Shown: positions 15,927-21,587 of the stretch, piece after piece
How the letters are laid out: the number at the start of each line of letters is the position of its first letter
Position numbering within the stretch: the stretch's first letter is position 1
NCBI GenBank assembly: GCA_016782545.1
Contig: JADHYG010000009.1
Span: 1 to 27,385, forward strand
Reading direction: 5' to 3'
From: Candidatus Microgenomates bacterium
Lineage (GTDB): Bacteria > Patescibacteria > Microgenomatia > JADHYG01
Length of the DNA stretch: 27,385 bases
Notes under the pieces: generated by a model
Told to the model about the DNA's origin: nothing
What the model saw: only the letters and a program-made list of their open reading frames with translations
Database searches by the model: none
Program-made: the position numbers and the translations under genes

Positions 15927-16314
15927 TTTTTCCGCTGATGTAAATACCTGGCTTGATTTTGCTAATTATGATTTAAAAACGGCTAAGTGGAATTTGGAAG
16001 GAAAAATTTTTACTTCTTGCTGCTATGCTTGCCAACAGGCAGCCGAGAAAGCTTTAAAAGCTTTGATTTTGGCTAAAGGAAAAGTTGCTCCAAAAATTCA
16101 CAGTCTGGATCGCTTAGTCAGTGAGCTTAAAAATCTCGGTGCCAAAACCTCCAAAATAGAAAAAGATGCTCAATTATTAGACAAATATTATATTTCTACT
16201 CGCTATCCGGGTCAGTATGGCGGACCGGAAGGACTTTACGATAAGATCGACGCTGAGTCAGCCATTACCTCTGCGGAAAAAATCTTAAATTTTGTTCGCA
16301 AACAAATCTCCTAA
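15910..16314 (+). CDS. HEPN-domain toxin (PF05168-like)
   Basis: 134 residues, all helical. Landmarks are WLDFANYDLKTAKWNLEGK at the start, CCYACQQAAEKALKALIL in the central helix, KIHSLDRLVSEL, and YYISTRYPGQYGG near the C-terminal helix. The TRYP phrase is typical of the PF05168 HEPN group. The Rx4-6H RNase motif of HepT is not clearly conserved: the STRYPGQYGG region has no His at the expected spacing. Catalytic competence is therefore open. Coupled to the MNT gene by a 17-bp overlap. Convergent with the tRNA region to its right. Confidence 0.8.
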   Translation: MKKSNDFSADVNTWLDFANYDLKTAKWNLEGKIFTSCCYACQQAAEKALKALILAKGKVAPKIHSLDRLVSELKNLGAKTSKIEKDAQLLDKYYISTRYPGQYGGPEGLYDKIDAESAITSAEKILNFVRKQIS

Positions 16315-16364
16315 TTTTATCTTCAACGAGCACCATCACCGACGATCCAAATTCTTCAAATCTG

Positions 16365-16422
16365 CGAGCATACTTCGACTTGAACGAGGGATCTGTCCGA
16401 TTAAAATCGGACCGCTCTAATC
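16365..16422 (-). pseudogene. tRNA-Lys(UUU)-like remnant
   Basis: On the minus strand the order is D-arm end GATTAGAGCG, anticodon stem TCCGA / TCGGA around TTTTAA, a 5-nt variable loop and T arm CCTCG-TTCAAGT-CGAAG (one mismatch). TATGCTC sits where the 3' acceptor strand should be. There is no matching 5' acceptor strand and the anticodon loop is one nt short. It reads as a tRNA that lost its 5' part. The T-rich tract beside it (about 16414-16440) is repeated at 12244-12271. Confidence 0.4.
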
Positions 16423-16596
16423 AAAAAAACAATTAACTAATTTTGTTTGTGGGCGATTCAGGACTCGAATCCTATCAATCTTAGCATTCGCCTTTAGATA
16501 CTATCCGTATACGGCTCATGCTGCGATTTTAGCAGGACAGGCCTAAGACCTTTAAATTACATTCACTTTATCTACCTAGATTTGGTCGCTTTCTAG

Positions 16597-16670
16597 TGGG
16601 CGCACCTCGACTCGAACGAGGGACCTTCGTCTTATCAGGACGACGCTCTAACCAACTGAGCTATGCGCCC
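16597..16670 (-). tRNA. tRNA-Ile (GAT)
   Basis: A 74-nt cloverleaf including discriminator A. Acceptor GGGCGCA / TGCGCCC, D arm GCTCAGTTGGTTAGAGC, anticodon loop CTGATAA with GAT, T arm CCTCG-TTCGAGT-CGAGG. No CCA is encoded. All stems are intact. It lies inside the two halves of another tRNA gene (16450-16794). Confidence 0.95.
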
Positions 16671-16713
16671 GAATATCGTTTGACGCTCTCTATCAATTTA
16701 GTCTAACCAACTG

Positions 16714-16782
16714 CCTGCCCCGTAGACACGCTCTTGCGACGCGAAGCCGTAGGCCTCGGGAGCAAGTAAGTGTTCTATGGGG
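16714..16782 (-). repeat. 69-nt hairpin insertion in the D arm of the outer tRNA
   Basis: On the minus strand CCCCATAGAACAC pairs with GTGTCTACGGGG, with inner stems CTTGC/GCAAG and CGAGGCC/GGCTTCG, and the trailer is CAGG. Deleting exactly this segment joins GCT to CAGTTGGTTAGA. Size, CCC...GGG ends and CAGG trailer match the element at 17274-17341. Confidence 0.7.
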
Positions 16783-16794
16783 AGCTAATCGCCC

Positions 16795-16974
16795 TTATTG
16801 CCTTTTCTTTGTCTGATGCCGCCGAATCATATCAGCACCAACACCAACCACTGCTCCACCAACAGCAAGCTGAGTTAATCCTCCTATTAATCCCAAAACT
16901 GCGATCACTATTCCACTATATTCAACTACTTTAGCTGTTTTTTCAATTAATCCTGTTTTTCTTTCTTTGTTCAA
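16795..16974 (-). CDS. Small hydrophobic protein (59 aa), TTG start proposed
   Basis: The frame ends with TAA at 16795, immediately before the 5' nucleotide of the outer tRNA at 16794. The protein-like part begins NKERKTGLIEKTAKVVEYSG and has one long hydrophobic Gly/Val/Ile segment (IVIAVLGLIGGLTQLAVGGA) and a basic tail RRHQTKKRQ. A TTG at 16974 is the best start. The frame stays open into the tRNA-Cys region to 17139, but that extension is tRNA-derived and not credible. The sequence between 16988 and 17030 is a GC-rich hairpin flanked by direct repeats AATTTTTAATTTT, so the natural start may have been displaced. Unknown function. Confidence 0.5.
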   Translation of the reverse strand: MNKERKTGLIEKTAKVVEYSGIVIAVLGLIGGLTQLAVGGAVVGVGADMIRRHQTKKRQ

Positions 16975-17115
16975 AATTTTTAATTTTTCACTTTCCCGCC
17001 TGCAACGCTTTAAGCGTAGCGATTGCGGGTAGGTAATTTTTAATTTTCTTCTGAGGCCTGGGCGGGAATTGCACCCGCGTGTAGCGGTTTTGTCCCGCAA
17101 ATTTCTTGACGCAAT

Positions 17116-17190
17116 TGGAGGCCACGGTGGGAGTTGCACCCACGTGTAGCGGTTTTGCAGACCGCCGCCTTACTACTTGGCTACGTGGCC
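17116..17190 (-). tRNA. tRNA-Cys (GCA), nested
   Basis: 75 nt with encoded CCA. Acceptor GGCCACG / CGTGGCC, discriminator T as usual for Cys, D arm GCCAAGTAGTAAGGC, anticodon loop CTGCAAA, T arm GTGGG-TGCAACT-CCCAC. Fully intact. Flanked on both sides by complementary arms (TCCCGCATTTCT...GACGCAA upstream, TTGCGTC...AGAAATTTGCGGGA downstream), so it would sit at the tip of a long stem. Confidence 0.95.
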
Positions 17191-17273
17191 ATTTGCGTCT
17201 TAGAAATGCGGGATCCCGACGCTCTAGGCCAAATCAAAGATTTGGCAAGAACCGTCTGGGACACACCGCCGCC

Positions 17274-17341
17274 CCTGCCCTGCATACGCGCCACCGTGAG
17301 GCGAGGATGTAAACCTCGCGAACGGCAAGCGTTGTGCAGGG
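17274..17341 (-). repeat. 68-nt hairpin insertion in the D loop of the outer tRNA-Cys
   Basis: On the minus strand CCCTGCA pairs with TGCAGGG, with inner stems CGCTTGCCGT/ACGGTGGCG (imperfect) and CGAGG/CCTCG around TTTACAT, and the trailer is CAGG. Deleting it joins AGTAGCAA to GGCGGCGG, the same D arm as in the intact tRNA-Cys. Same style and almost the same size as the 16714-16782 element. Confidence 0.8.
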
Positions 17342-17501
17342 TTGCTACTTGGCTACCAGGCCAAATTACATTAATTTTAACACGACTATAAAAACATAGC
17401 AATAATGAAGTAGTAGAGTAATTAGGGGAAAAACCGAAGATACAAAGATGGATAATTTTATTAAAAAATACGAGAAGTCTGCAAAATTTTTACTTGCTAA
17501 A

Positions 17502-17607
17502 AAAGATGCAGGAAGGGATAATTTTTTCGCTGTTCGCAATTAGTCCCGACGGAAGCGTCGGGATGGTCAGCGAACTAGAAAAAATTCATCCCGACCTCAG
17601 CATCTTT
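17502..17607. repeat. Palindromic repeat family R2, copy a
   Basis: Long inverted repeat: AAAGATGC...AATTTTTTCGCTGTTCGC on the left pairs with GCGAACTAGAAAAAATT...GCATCTTT on the right, with a variable GC hairpin (TCCCGACGGAAGCGTCGGGA) at the tip. The same design, with the inner arms conserved and the outer arms and tip changed but still paired, occurs at 26641-26740 within the penicillin-binding protein gene. Here it lies just downstream of the 16S processing stem. Confidence 0.8.
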
Positions 17608-17616
17608 CGTAAACAA

Positions 17617-17643
17617 CCTCAACATCCAAGATGTGATAGGAAG
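17617..17643 (-). other. 16S processing stem, 3' strand
   Basis: The minus-strand CTTCCTATCACATCTTGG continuing to GTTGAGG pairs with 19401-19427 on the other side of the 16S gene. The stem is 27 bp with one C-A mismatch and three G-U pairs. This is the position and form of the RNase III processing stem of pre-16S rRNA. Confidence 0.8.
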
Positions 17644-18019
17644 GACTCTAATAAAAATAGAAAGGAGGTGATCCAGCCGCCCCTTCCAGGACAGCTACCT
17701 TGTTACGACTTAGCCCCCATCGCCAATCTTACCTTAGTCCGGTCGAAACTTCGACCAGGTTTCGGGTACTACTGACTTTGTTGGCTTGACGGGCGGTGTG
17801 TACAAGAGGAGAGAACGTATTCACCGCGACCTGCTGATCCGCGATTACTACCGATTCCTCGTTCATGAGGGCGAATTTCAGCCCTCAATCCCAACTGGGG
17901 GCCGGTTTAAGAGATTAGCTTATCCTTGCGGATTCGCAACCCATTGCTCGGCCCATTGTAGGGTGTGTGTAGCCCAGGGCATAAGCACCATGCTGACTTG
18001 ACGTCATCCCCTCCCTCCT

Positions 18020-18066
18020 CCCCCTCTCAAAAAACACAGCAAAACACTATGCTCTTTGAGAGGGGG
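18020..18066 (-). other. Extended hairpin within 16S (V7 helix)
   Basis: Perfect 12-bp arms CCCCCTCTCAAA / TTTGAGAGGGGG around an AT-rich 23-nt loop, just before the universal GATGACGTCAAGTC on the rRNA strand. It extends the variable helix found at this place in other 16S molecules. Confidence 0.7.
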
Positions 18067-18125
18067 CGGTCTCCAATGAACATTTAACATTGGATGGGGG
18101 TTACGCTCGTTACCCCACTTAAGGG

Positions 18126-18163
<38 letters not shown>

Positions 18164-18668
18164 GCTGTTCTACCTGAAGATGCTTTCTTTTCAGAATACA
18201 CATACGGTAAAATGTCAAGCCCTGGTGAGATTCTTCGCTTTGTCTCGAATTAAACCACACGCTCCACCGGTTGTGCTCCTCCCCGTCAATTCCTTTGAGT
18301 TTTAAGCTTGCGCTCGTACTCCCCAGGCGCCCTGCTTAACGCGTTAGCTTCGCCACTGATCCCGCGAACGGGACCAATAGCTAGCAGGGATCGTTTACGG
18401 CTAGGACTACGCAGGTCTCTAATCTGCTTTGCTACCCTAGCTTTCGTGCCTCAGCGTCAGGAGTCACCCAGAGGCCTGCCTTCGCCTTTGGTGTTCTTTC
18501 TGATCTCAACGCATTTCACCGCTCCACCAGAAATTCCAGCCTCCTCTTTAACCCTCTACCCCACTCATCTCTCGCCCAGCCCCAAGGTTGAGCCTTGAGA
18601 TTTAAAACGAGATGCAATGGGGCGCCTACGCACGCTTTACGCCCAGTGAATCCGGATAACGCTTGCGC

Positions 18669-18704
<36 letters not shown>

Positions 18705-18994
18705 AGGCGCTTCATCCTTCCGATGTTTCCGTCGGAATTAAGTGGTTTACGACCCGAAGGCCTTCATCCCACACGCGGCGTCACGTCGTCAGCCTTTCGG
18801 CCATTGCGAACAATTCCCGGTTGCTGCCACCCGTAGGTGTATGGCCCGTGTCTCAGTGCCATTGTGGGGGTCCCGCCTCTCAGCGCCCCTATCCGTCATT
18901 GCCTTGGTAGGCCATTACCCTACCAACAAGCTGATAGAACGCGAGCCGATCCTAAAGCGAGTAGTTATACTCTTTACCTCGCGCGCAGGGCGAG

Positions 18995-19124
18995 AAAAAA
19001 CTCCAAACATCCAAATATCCAAAACTCCAAACAAACTAAAATATTCAAAATTAAAATTTAAAATTTTTAATTTTTAGCTTTTGATTTGTTTTGAAAATTG
19101 GAGTTTTTGAAAATTGGAGTTTTT
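18995..19124 (-). other. AT-rich insertion in 16S helix 10 (V2)
   Basis: About 130 bp, strongly AT-rich, bounded by AAAAAACTCCAA (18995-19006) and TTGGAGTTTTT (19114-19124), with two further TTGGAGTTTTT-like units, so it can close as a long stem. The flanking rRNA (CTCGCGCGCAGGGCGAG side and AAGGACTATCCAGTATTAC side, plus-strand reading) is ordinary 16S. The composition contrasts sharply with the surrounding rRNA. There is no open frame of note. Confidence 0.75.
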
Positions 19125-19351
19125 CCTTGTCCTACACACAAGGACTATCCAGTATTACCCCCGCTTTCGCGGGGCTATTCCTAACTTTAGGGTACGTTCT
19201 CACGCGTTACTCACCCGTCCGCCACTCCCCTACGCTCATCGCTGCGCTCGAGCTCCGGTAGGAGCACGGCTCCCCTTAAAAGGCGCTGTGCGCCACCGAA
19301 GCTCTGAACGAAGTGAAGAGCGAAGGGGCGTTCGACTTGCATACCTGAAGT

Positions 19352-19390
<39 letters not shown>

Positions 19391-19400
19391 AAAAAAATTT

Positions 19401-19427
19401 CTTCCTATCACGTCTTGAATGTCAAGG
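19401..19427 (-). other. 16S processing stem, 5' strand
   Basis: The minus-strand CCTTGACATT then CAAGACGTGATAGGAAG lies directly before the 16S 5' end and pairs with 17617-17643. The TTGACA inside it looks like a -35, but no -10 is found at 16-18 nt. Confidence 0.8.
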
Positions 19428-19549
19428 AGCAAATTGCATCGCAATTTGCGACACAGACCCGCCAGAAAACGCGCTTTGAGCCGTGTTCGAATAGAACCCA
19501 AAAGGCGAAAAGCAAGTTTCGGCGGGCCAAAGTGCTAAAAAATTCCTCC

Positions 19550-19572
19550 AAAAAACCCCGCCAAGAGCGAGG
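19550..19572 (-). terminator. Intrinsic terminator between trmH and 16S
   Basis: On the minus strand CCTCGC / GCGGGG (one G-U) with loop TCTTG is followed by six T, about 55 bp after the trmH stop. The rRNA promoter must therefore lie between here and 19428; I could not identify it. A GCAAATTGC / GCAATTTGC hairpin (19431-19451) lies in the rRNA leader. Confidence 0.75.
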
Positions 19573-19624
19573 TTCTCAAACCACCATCTTGGTTAGGTTC
19601 TTTTTACATATCAAAACAATCTTA

Positions 19625-20362
19625 TCAAATCCTTTTCTTCCTGTCAACTCTTTTCATAATCTCATAAAGCACGATTGCCGAAGAGACCATGACATTTAAA
19701 CTTTTATTCACCCCCCACATCGGAATCTCAACAATTATATCAGAAATATCAAGAACTTCTTTGGAAATCCCATCTGTCTCATGCCCCATTACTATTGCTA
19801 ACGGAGGTTCATATTTTGCCTCTGTATATGGAATGCTTCTTGAATCTTGCTCTACAGCAATAACCTGAAGAGAAGTGTGATGTGAGAGATGAGACTTTTT
19901 TGATGTTGAATTCTTGATATCTTGAGATTTTTGAAGTGTGATTTTCTTTTTCTTTCTCACTTCAAGATTTCTAAAATTCAAAGTATCAGTATCCCACTTC
20001 CCCGCCCGACTCGCTTCGCGACTCGAAGCGGGCGGGCCACTTCGCACATCCCACTTCAAATTTCGTATTTTTTCCACTGCTTCAACAGCAGTTTCGGCGT
20101 ATTTCCAAGATACCCATTTCCACGTCCCCACTGACGCCTTCTCTATCTTGTGTCCTACTTTTGGATCGTCTGGCGTAGCTGTTCCACCGCACAAATAAAC
20201 CATCTCTACCGCCATGGCGTCTGCTAATCTAAAAATTGCTCCCACATTATAAGTATCCAAAACATTATCCAAAACAATATAAATAGGGTTCCGCTTTATT
20301 TTCGCGATTTTCTGCTCGTTCGGCTTGCTTTTTCTTAATTCTTTTGCCCCAAGCTTAATCAT
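19625..20362 (-). CDS. TrmH/SpoU-family RNA 2'-O-methyltransferase
   Basis: 245 residues. SPOUT motif 1 is VLDTYNVGAIFRLADAM (about 33-50, catalytic-type Asn and Arg), motif 2 is AIVMGHETDGIS (189-200) and motif 3 is IPMWGVNKSLNVMVSSAIV (213-231). These form the knot and the S-adenosylmethionine site. The family methylates ribose 2'-OH in tRNA or rRNA; the substrate here is not known. Residues about 101-164 are a low-complexity insertion between strands, basic and Ser-rich, where relatives have a short loop. Part of it is a recognisable 57-bp DNA insertion (20001-20057) that kept the frame. The gene ends in TGA, followed by a terminator. Confidence 0.88.
   Translation of the reverse strand: MIKLGAKELRKSKPNEQKIAKIKRNPIYIVLDNVLDTYNVGAIFRLADAMAVEMVYLCGGTATPDDPKVGHKIEKASVGTWKWVSWKYAETAVEAVEKIRNLKWDVRSGPPASSREASRAGKWDTDTLNFRNLEVRKKKKITLQKSQDIKNSTSKKSHLSHHTSLQVIAVEQDSRSIPYTEAKYEPPLAIVMGHETDGISKEVLDISDIIVEIPMWGVNKSLNVMVSSAIVLYEIMKRVDRKKRI
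20001..20047. repeat. In-frame palindromic insertion in trmH with 10-bp duplication
   Basis: A palindrome with CCCGCCCG / CGGGCGGG ends (20001-20036) plus an 11-bp tail lies between two copies of ATCCCACTTC (19991-20000 and 20048-20057). The unit of 57 bp is exactly 19 codons. In the protein it appears as a repeated KWD bracketing VRSGPPASSREASRAG. This has the form of a small mobile palindrome with a target duplication. Confidence 0.75.
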
Positions 20363-20409
20363 ATTTTTGTTCTAGCCTTAATTCTTTAATTTAAGCATAC
20401 GATCGCAGG

Positions 20410-20487
20410 TCTAAATTAAATGCCTAAAGTTAGTCTCTCCTCCGAGGTAGGCCTTGATTCTTCGGAGGCAAGACAACAGAATTTAGA
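20410..20487. other. Nested inverted repeats between trmH and the PAP2 gene
   Basis: Outer arms TCTAAATT (20410-20417) / AATTTAGA (20480-20487), inner arms CCTCCGA (20439-20445) / TCGGAGG (20462-20468). It fills most of the 120-bp gap and touches the PAP2 stop codon. No T-run; probably a structured repeat rather than a terminator. Confidence 0.5.
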
Positions 20488-21022
20488 TTTTCTTATCAAT
20501 TAAAACCGATGCCTTTCCAATTATTACTCCCAAAATTACCCCCACTAACACATCCAAAGGATAATGAACGCCAATGTAAATTCGTGAAAAAGAAATCAGC
20601 AATGCCAAAAGATAAAAAAATAATCTCGCTTGCTTTTTAATTTTTCCCAAAACAAAAGCGGCGGCAAAAGAAGAAGCGGCATGACCTGAAGGAAAAGAAA
20701 AATCATCAAGAACTGATCCTAAAATCCGGCTTCCTGATAGAACAAAATTCGGCCTCATTCTTCCTACTACAGGCTTTAAAAATAGGCTGACTAAAATATA
20801 AGACAAAGCGAGACTTAAAAATAAAGGCCAAAGAAAAGTAATCATTGATTGCAGATTCTTTTTCTTTTTTAAAAAGACTAATAACAATCCTAAAATCAAC
20901 CAAATCATCGCCCCATTGCCAATCTTAGAGAAAAAAAGCATTAAATTATCCAAAAGCGGGTTTGAAAAAAGGTTATTAATAAAAAGGAAAATCCCGTAAT
21001 CAATTTCCAATAAAACTTTCAT
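20483..21022 (-). CDS. PAP2-superfamily membrane phosphatase
   Basis: 179 residues, six hydrophobic segments. All three PAP2 motifs are present: KPVVGRMRP (about 86-94, KxxxxxxRP), PSGH (about 112-115), and SRIYIGVHYPLD (about 145-156, SRxxxxxHxxxD). The catalytic His are thus in place. Such enzymes remove phosphate from undecaprenyl diphosphate or other lipid phosphates at the outer face of the membrane. A role in recycling the cell-wall carrier lipid would fit the peptidoglycan genes nearby, but the substrate is inferred. A weak promoter (TTGTTG, 16 nt, TAAACT) ends a few nt before the ATG. Confidence 0.88.
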   Translation of the reverse strand: MKVLLEIDYGIFLFINNLFSNPLLDNLMLFFSKIGNGAMIWLILGLLLVFLKKKKNLQSMITFLWPLFLSLALSYILVSLFLKPVVGRMRPNFVLSGSRILGSVLDDFSFPSGHAASSFAAAFVLGKIKKQARLFFYLLALLISFSRIYIGVHYPLDVLVGVILGVIIGKASVLIDKKI

Positions 21023-21098
21023 CGTGAGTTAGTTTATCATAAAAATCAAAAGCAACAAAAGAAAATCTACTATTCCCATTAACCTTATTAAGTTTAGC

Positions 21099-21136
21099 CA
21101 TAGAAATCTTGAGACGATCGTCGCAAGATTTCTATG
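21099..21136. other. Perfect 13-bp hairpin
   Basis: CATAGAAATCTTG (21099-21111) / CAAGATTTCTATG (21124-21136), with a loop that is itself partly palindromic (GACGATCGTC). It is in the 200-bp gap between the PAP2 gene and the 21220-21552 gene. No T-run on either strand. It probably acts as an mRNA stabiliser or is a repeat element. Confidence 0.6.
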
Positions 21137-21219
21137 CTTGAATGAATAATTTTAAACCTAAACTATGTAAGAAAATAGAGTTATAAGAAAGAGTAGGAGA
21201 AATTATTGTTTTTCGAAAT

Positions 21220-21552
21220 TTAATCCTCTGAAGATGGAGGCGTAACTGATTCTGTTGGAGTAATTGTTGGTTCCTCTTCTTCCTCTTCTTCCTCTTCTGG
21301 TGTTGGCACCGCTGTTGCTTTGGGTTTTGGCGTGACTATCGGTTCTTCCTCCTCCTCTGGTGTAATTGAAGCTGAAGAAGTAGCTTCTTCAGTTGGAGAA
21401 GGTTTTGGCGAAACAAAAATCACTTTAACACCTGAATTTTCAGGAATTGGCGAAACCATTGTTCTACCTTTAAAAACTAAAACCGGCAGACCAATTAAAA
21501 ATCCCACCAATAAAGTCCCTATAGCAATAGTTATCAGCTGTTTCTTTTCCAT
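21220..21552 (-). CDS. Small anchored protein with acidic Glu/Pro/Thr tail
   Basis: 110 residues. One N-terminal transmembrane helix (about 6-27, ITIAIGTLLVGFLIGLPVLVF) is followed by about 80 outside residues of Pro, Thr, Ser and long Glu runs (TPEEEEEPIVTPKPKATAV and a nine-Glu run). No folded domain. It may act as a charged surface spacer or bind cations. The promoter is an extended -10, TGATATAAT (minus strand, TATAAT at 21570-21565), so the leader is about 6 nt. The preceding gene ends 36 bp upstream. Confidence 0.7.
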   Translation of the reverse strand: MEKKQLITIAIGTLLVGFLIGLPVLVFKGRTMVSPIPENSGVKVIFVSPKPSPTEEATSSASITPEEEEEPIVTPKPKATAVPTPEEEEEEEEEPTITPTESVTPPSSED

Positions 21553-21587
21553 AAATCAAGCCTTATTATATCACAAACACTCAACTA

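Larger units (their letters stand above)
16450..16794 (-). tRNA. Interrupted outer tRNA enclosing tRNA-Ile (anticodon not resolved)
   Basis: The 5' end GGGCGAT-TA-GCT... starts at 16794 and its exact acceptor partner ATCGCCC plus discriminator A ends at 16450, 345 nt away. Removing the 69-nt hairpin at 16714-16782 restores a standard D arm start (GCTCAGTTGGTTAGA). After that about 15 extra nt, GAGCGTC, and then a complete tRNA-Ile (16597-16670) intervene. The 3' half (AGGATTCGAGTCCT near 16461-16474) has a T arm with imperfect pairing, and I could not rebuild an anticodon arm with U33. This copy may be a pseudogene. The D arm and acceptor resemble Ile, Val or Ala tRNAs. Confidence 0.5.
17054..17362 (-). 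tRNA. Interrupted outer tRNA-Cys (GCA) in two halves
   Basis: 5' half 17362-17342 and 17273-17262: acceptor GGCCTGG, D arm GCCAAGTAGCAA + GGC, anticodon stem 5' strand GCGGT, then G32-T33-G34. 3' half 17092-17054: C35-A36-A37-A38, ACCGC, variable TACAC, T arm GCGGG-TGCAATT-CCCGC, acceptor CCAGGCC, discriminator T. Removing 17274-17341 and 17093-17261 gives a complete cloverleaf with every stem paired and anticodon GCA. It differs from the inner tRNA-Cys by paired, compensatory changes in the acceptor (positions 5-6) and T stem. The inner tRNA-Cys lies within the second insertion. No CCA is encoded. Whether the halves are joined in vivo is unknown. Confidence 0.75.

Noticed and set aside
16450..16800. 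tmRNA (ssrA) as explanation for the long RNA-like region
   Set aside because: An intact tRNA-Ile lies in the middle on the same strand, and no tag reading frame ending in an Ala-Ala-stop type sequence was found.
16795..17139. 114-residue version of the small hydrophobic protein
   Set aside because: The first 55 codons run through tRNA-Cys sequence and a hairpin; the protein-like part begins near the TTG at 16974.
17093..17261. Group I intron in the outer tRNA-Cys
   Set aside because: Only 169 nt, of which 75 are a tRNA; no P3/P7 core elements were recognised and the junction lies between positions 34 and 35 without a clear P1.
19417..19424. TTGACA before 16S as the rRNA promoter -35
   Set aside because: No -10 at 16-18 nt, and the sequence is accounted for by the processing stem.
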